This document shows, piece after piece, positions 23,295-23,477 of a DNA stretch of 23,477 nt. Source of the DNA: Solobacterium sp. (GTDB taxonomy: Bacteria > Bacillota_I > Bacilli_A > Erysipelotrichales > Erysipelotrichaceae); the NCBI GenBank assembly GCA_017543025.1, contig JAFYGX010000157.1:1-23477 (forward strand). Direction: 5' to 3'. Position 1 is the stretch's first letter. Each line of letters starts with the position of its first letter. The translations under genes and the position numbers were made by a program. Under the pieces are notes generated by a model, which saw nothing but the letters and a program-made list of their open reading frames with translations, ran no database searches and was not told the origin of the DNA.

Positions 23295-23477
23295 ATGGAC
23301 GGACTTCTGGTTACGCTGGCAGCGCTTGGCGTCTGGGTAGCGGTATTTACCGTATTCCGGAGGATGCTTGCCGGAAAACCGGCCAGACGCAGACCGATTT
23401 CCTCGGATGGGCATGCAGTGTCACCGGAACAGGATCTGACCTGTGAAACGAAATCCGGGCATTCGCATCCGAAGATG
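23295..23477 (+). CDS. Small membrane protein partner of the SPFH gene (3' end outside window)
   Basis: ATG 23295 begins one base after the SPFH stop and the frame stays open for 61 codons to the window edge. It encodes an N-terminal helix (MDGLLVTLAALGVWVAVFTV), a basic stretch (FRRMLAGKPARRRP) and a hydrophilic, polar continuation. The orientation (helix then positive charges) predicts a single-pass protein with a cytoplasmic C-terminus. Translational coupling suggests it works with the SPFH protein. It does not show the multi-helix start of NfeD; I do not recognise the family. Confidence 0.65.
   Translation, partial: MDGLLVTLAALGVWVAVFTVFRRMLAGKPARRRPISSDGHAVSPEQDLTCETKSGHSHPKM

Overview
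The window looks like a chromosomal segment of a mid-GC Bacillota (Firmicutes), plausibly a gut- or mucosa-associated, Erysipelotrichia-like bacterium. The evidence is AGGAGG-type ribosome binding sites, short intrinsic terminators, extended -10 promoters (TGnTATAAT) and gene families common in that group (DUF3021, TIGR00266/AIM24, DUF2779, double-glycine leader peptides, radical SAM/SPASM maturases). The taxonomic guess rests on family content and style only. No rRNA, tRNA or CRISPR array was seen.

Layout. 1-2851 is a disturbed, accessory-looking stretch. It holds the tail of an unrecognised gene, a gene-poor region, a transposase N-terminus joined in frame to a double-glycine-leader peptide, and a solitary ParB-domain/DNA methyltransferase. 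2917-7080 carries a DUF3021 membrane protein, a TIGR00266 protein, a probable fucosyltransferase-fold glycosyltransferase and, just after it, a condensation/acyltransferase-like gene whose start appears frameshifted. 7359-7649 encodes a small basic coiled-coil protein preceded by a perfect palindrome. 7650-8651 is AT-rich and gene-poor. It contains a run of six hairpins (8085-8299) followed by terminators, a candidate structured RNA.

8652-10326 is the most interesting gene pair: a complete radical SAM/SPASM peptide maturase followed by a 63-residue precursor with a double-glycine leader and three cysteines. It is most simply read as a ribosomally made, post-translationally modified peptide (RiPP) locus. 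No C39 peptidase/transporter lies in the window. The transposase-fused peptide at 773-1366 has an even more canonical double-glycine leader, so two such peptides sit within 10 kb.

From 10800 on the content is mainly housekeeping. It comprises a minus-strand cupin and a DUF2779 nuclease-like protein, then a small hypothetical protein and a cytosine deaminase gene broken by two single-base insertions. Next come a very large MscS-type channel with sensor-like external domains, an iron-sulfur flavoprotein-like gene and a DHH phosphoesterase. A 5'-truncated FtsX permease, a minus-strand MATE exporter and an SPFH (stomatin-like) protein with a closely coupled small membrane protein running off the end complete the window. 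Decay (truncated permease, frameshifted codA, frameshifted acyltransferase, truncated transposase) recurs across the window; because both codA lesions are single-base and one lies in an A6 run, some could be sequencing or assembly errors.
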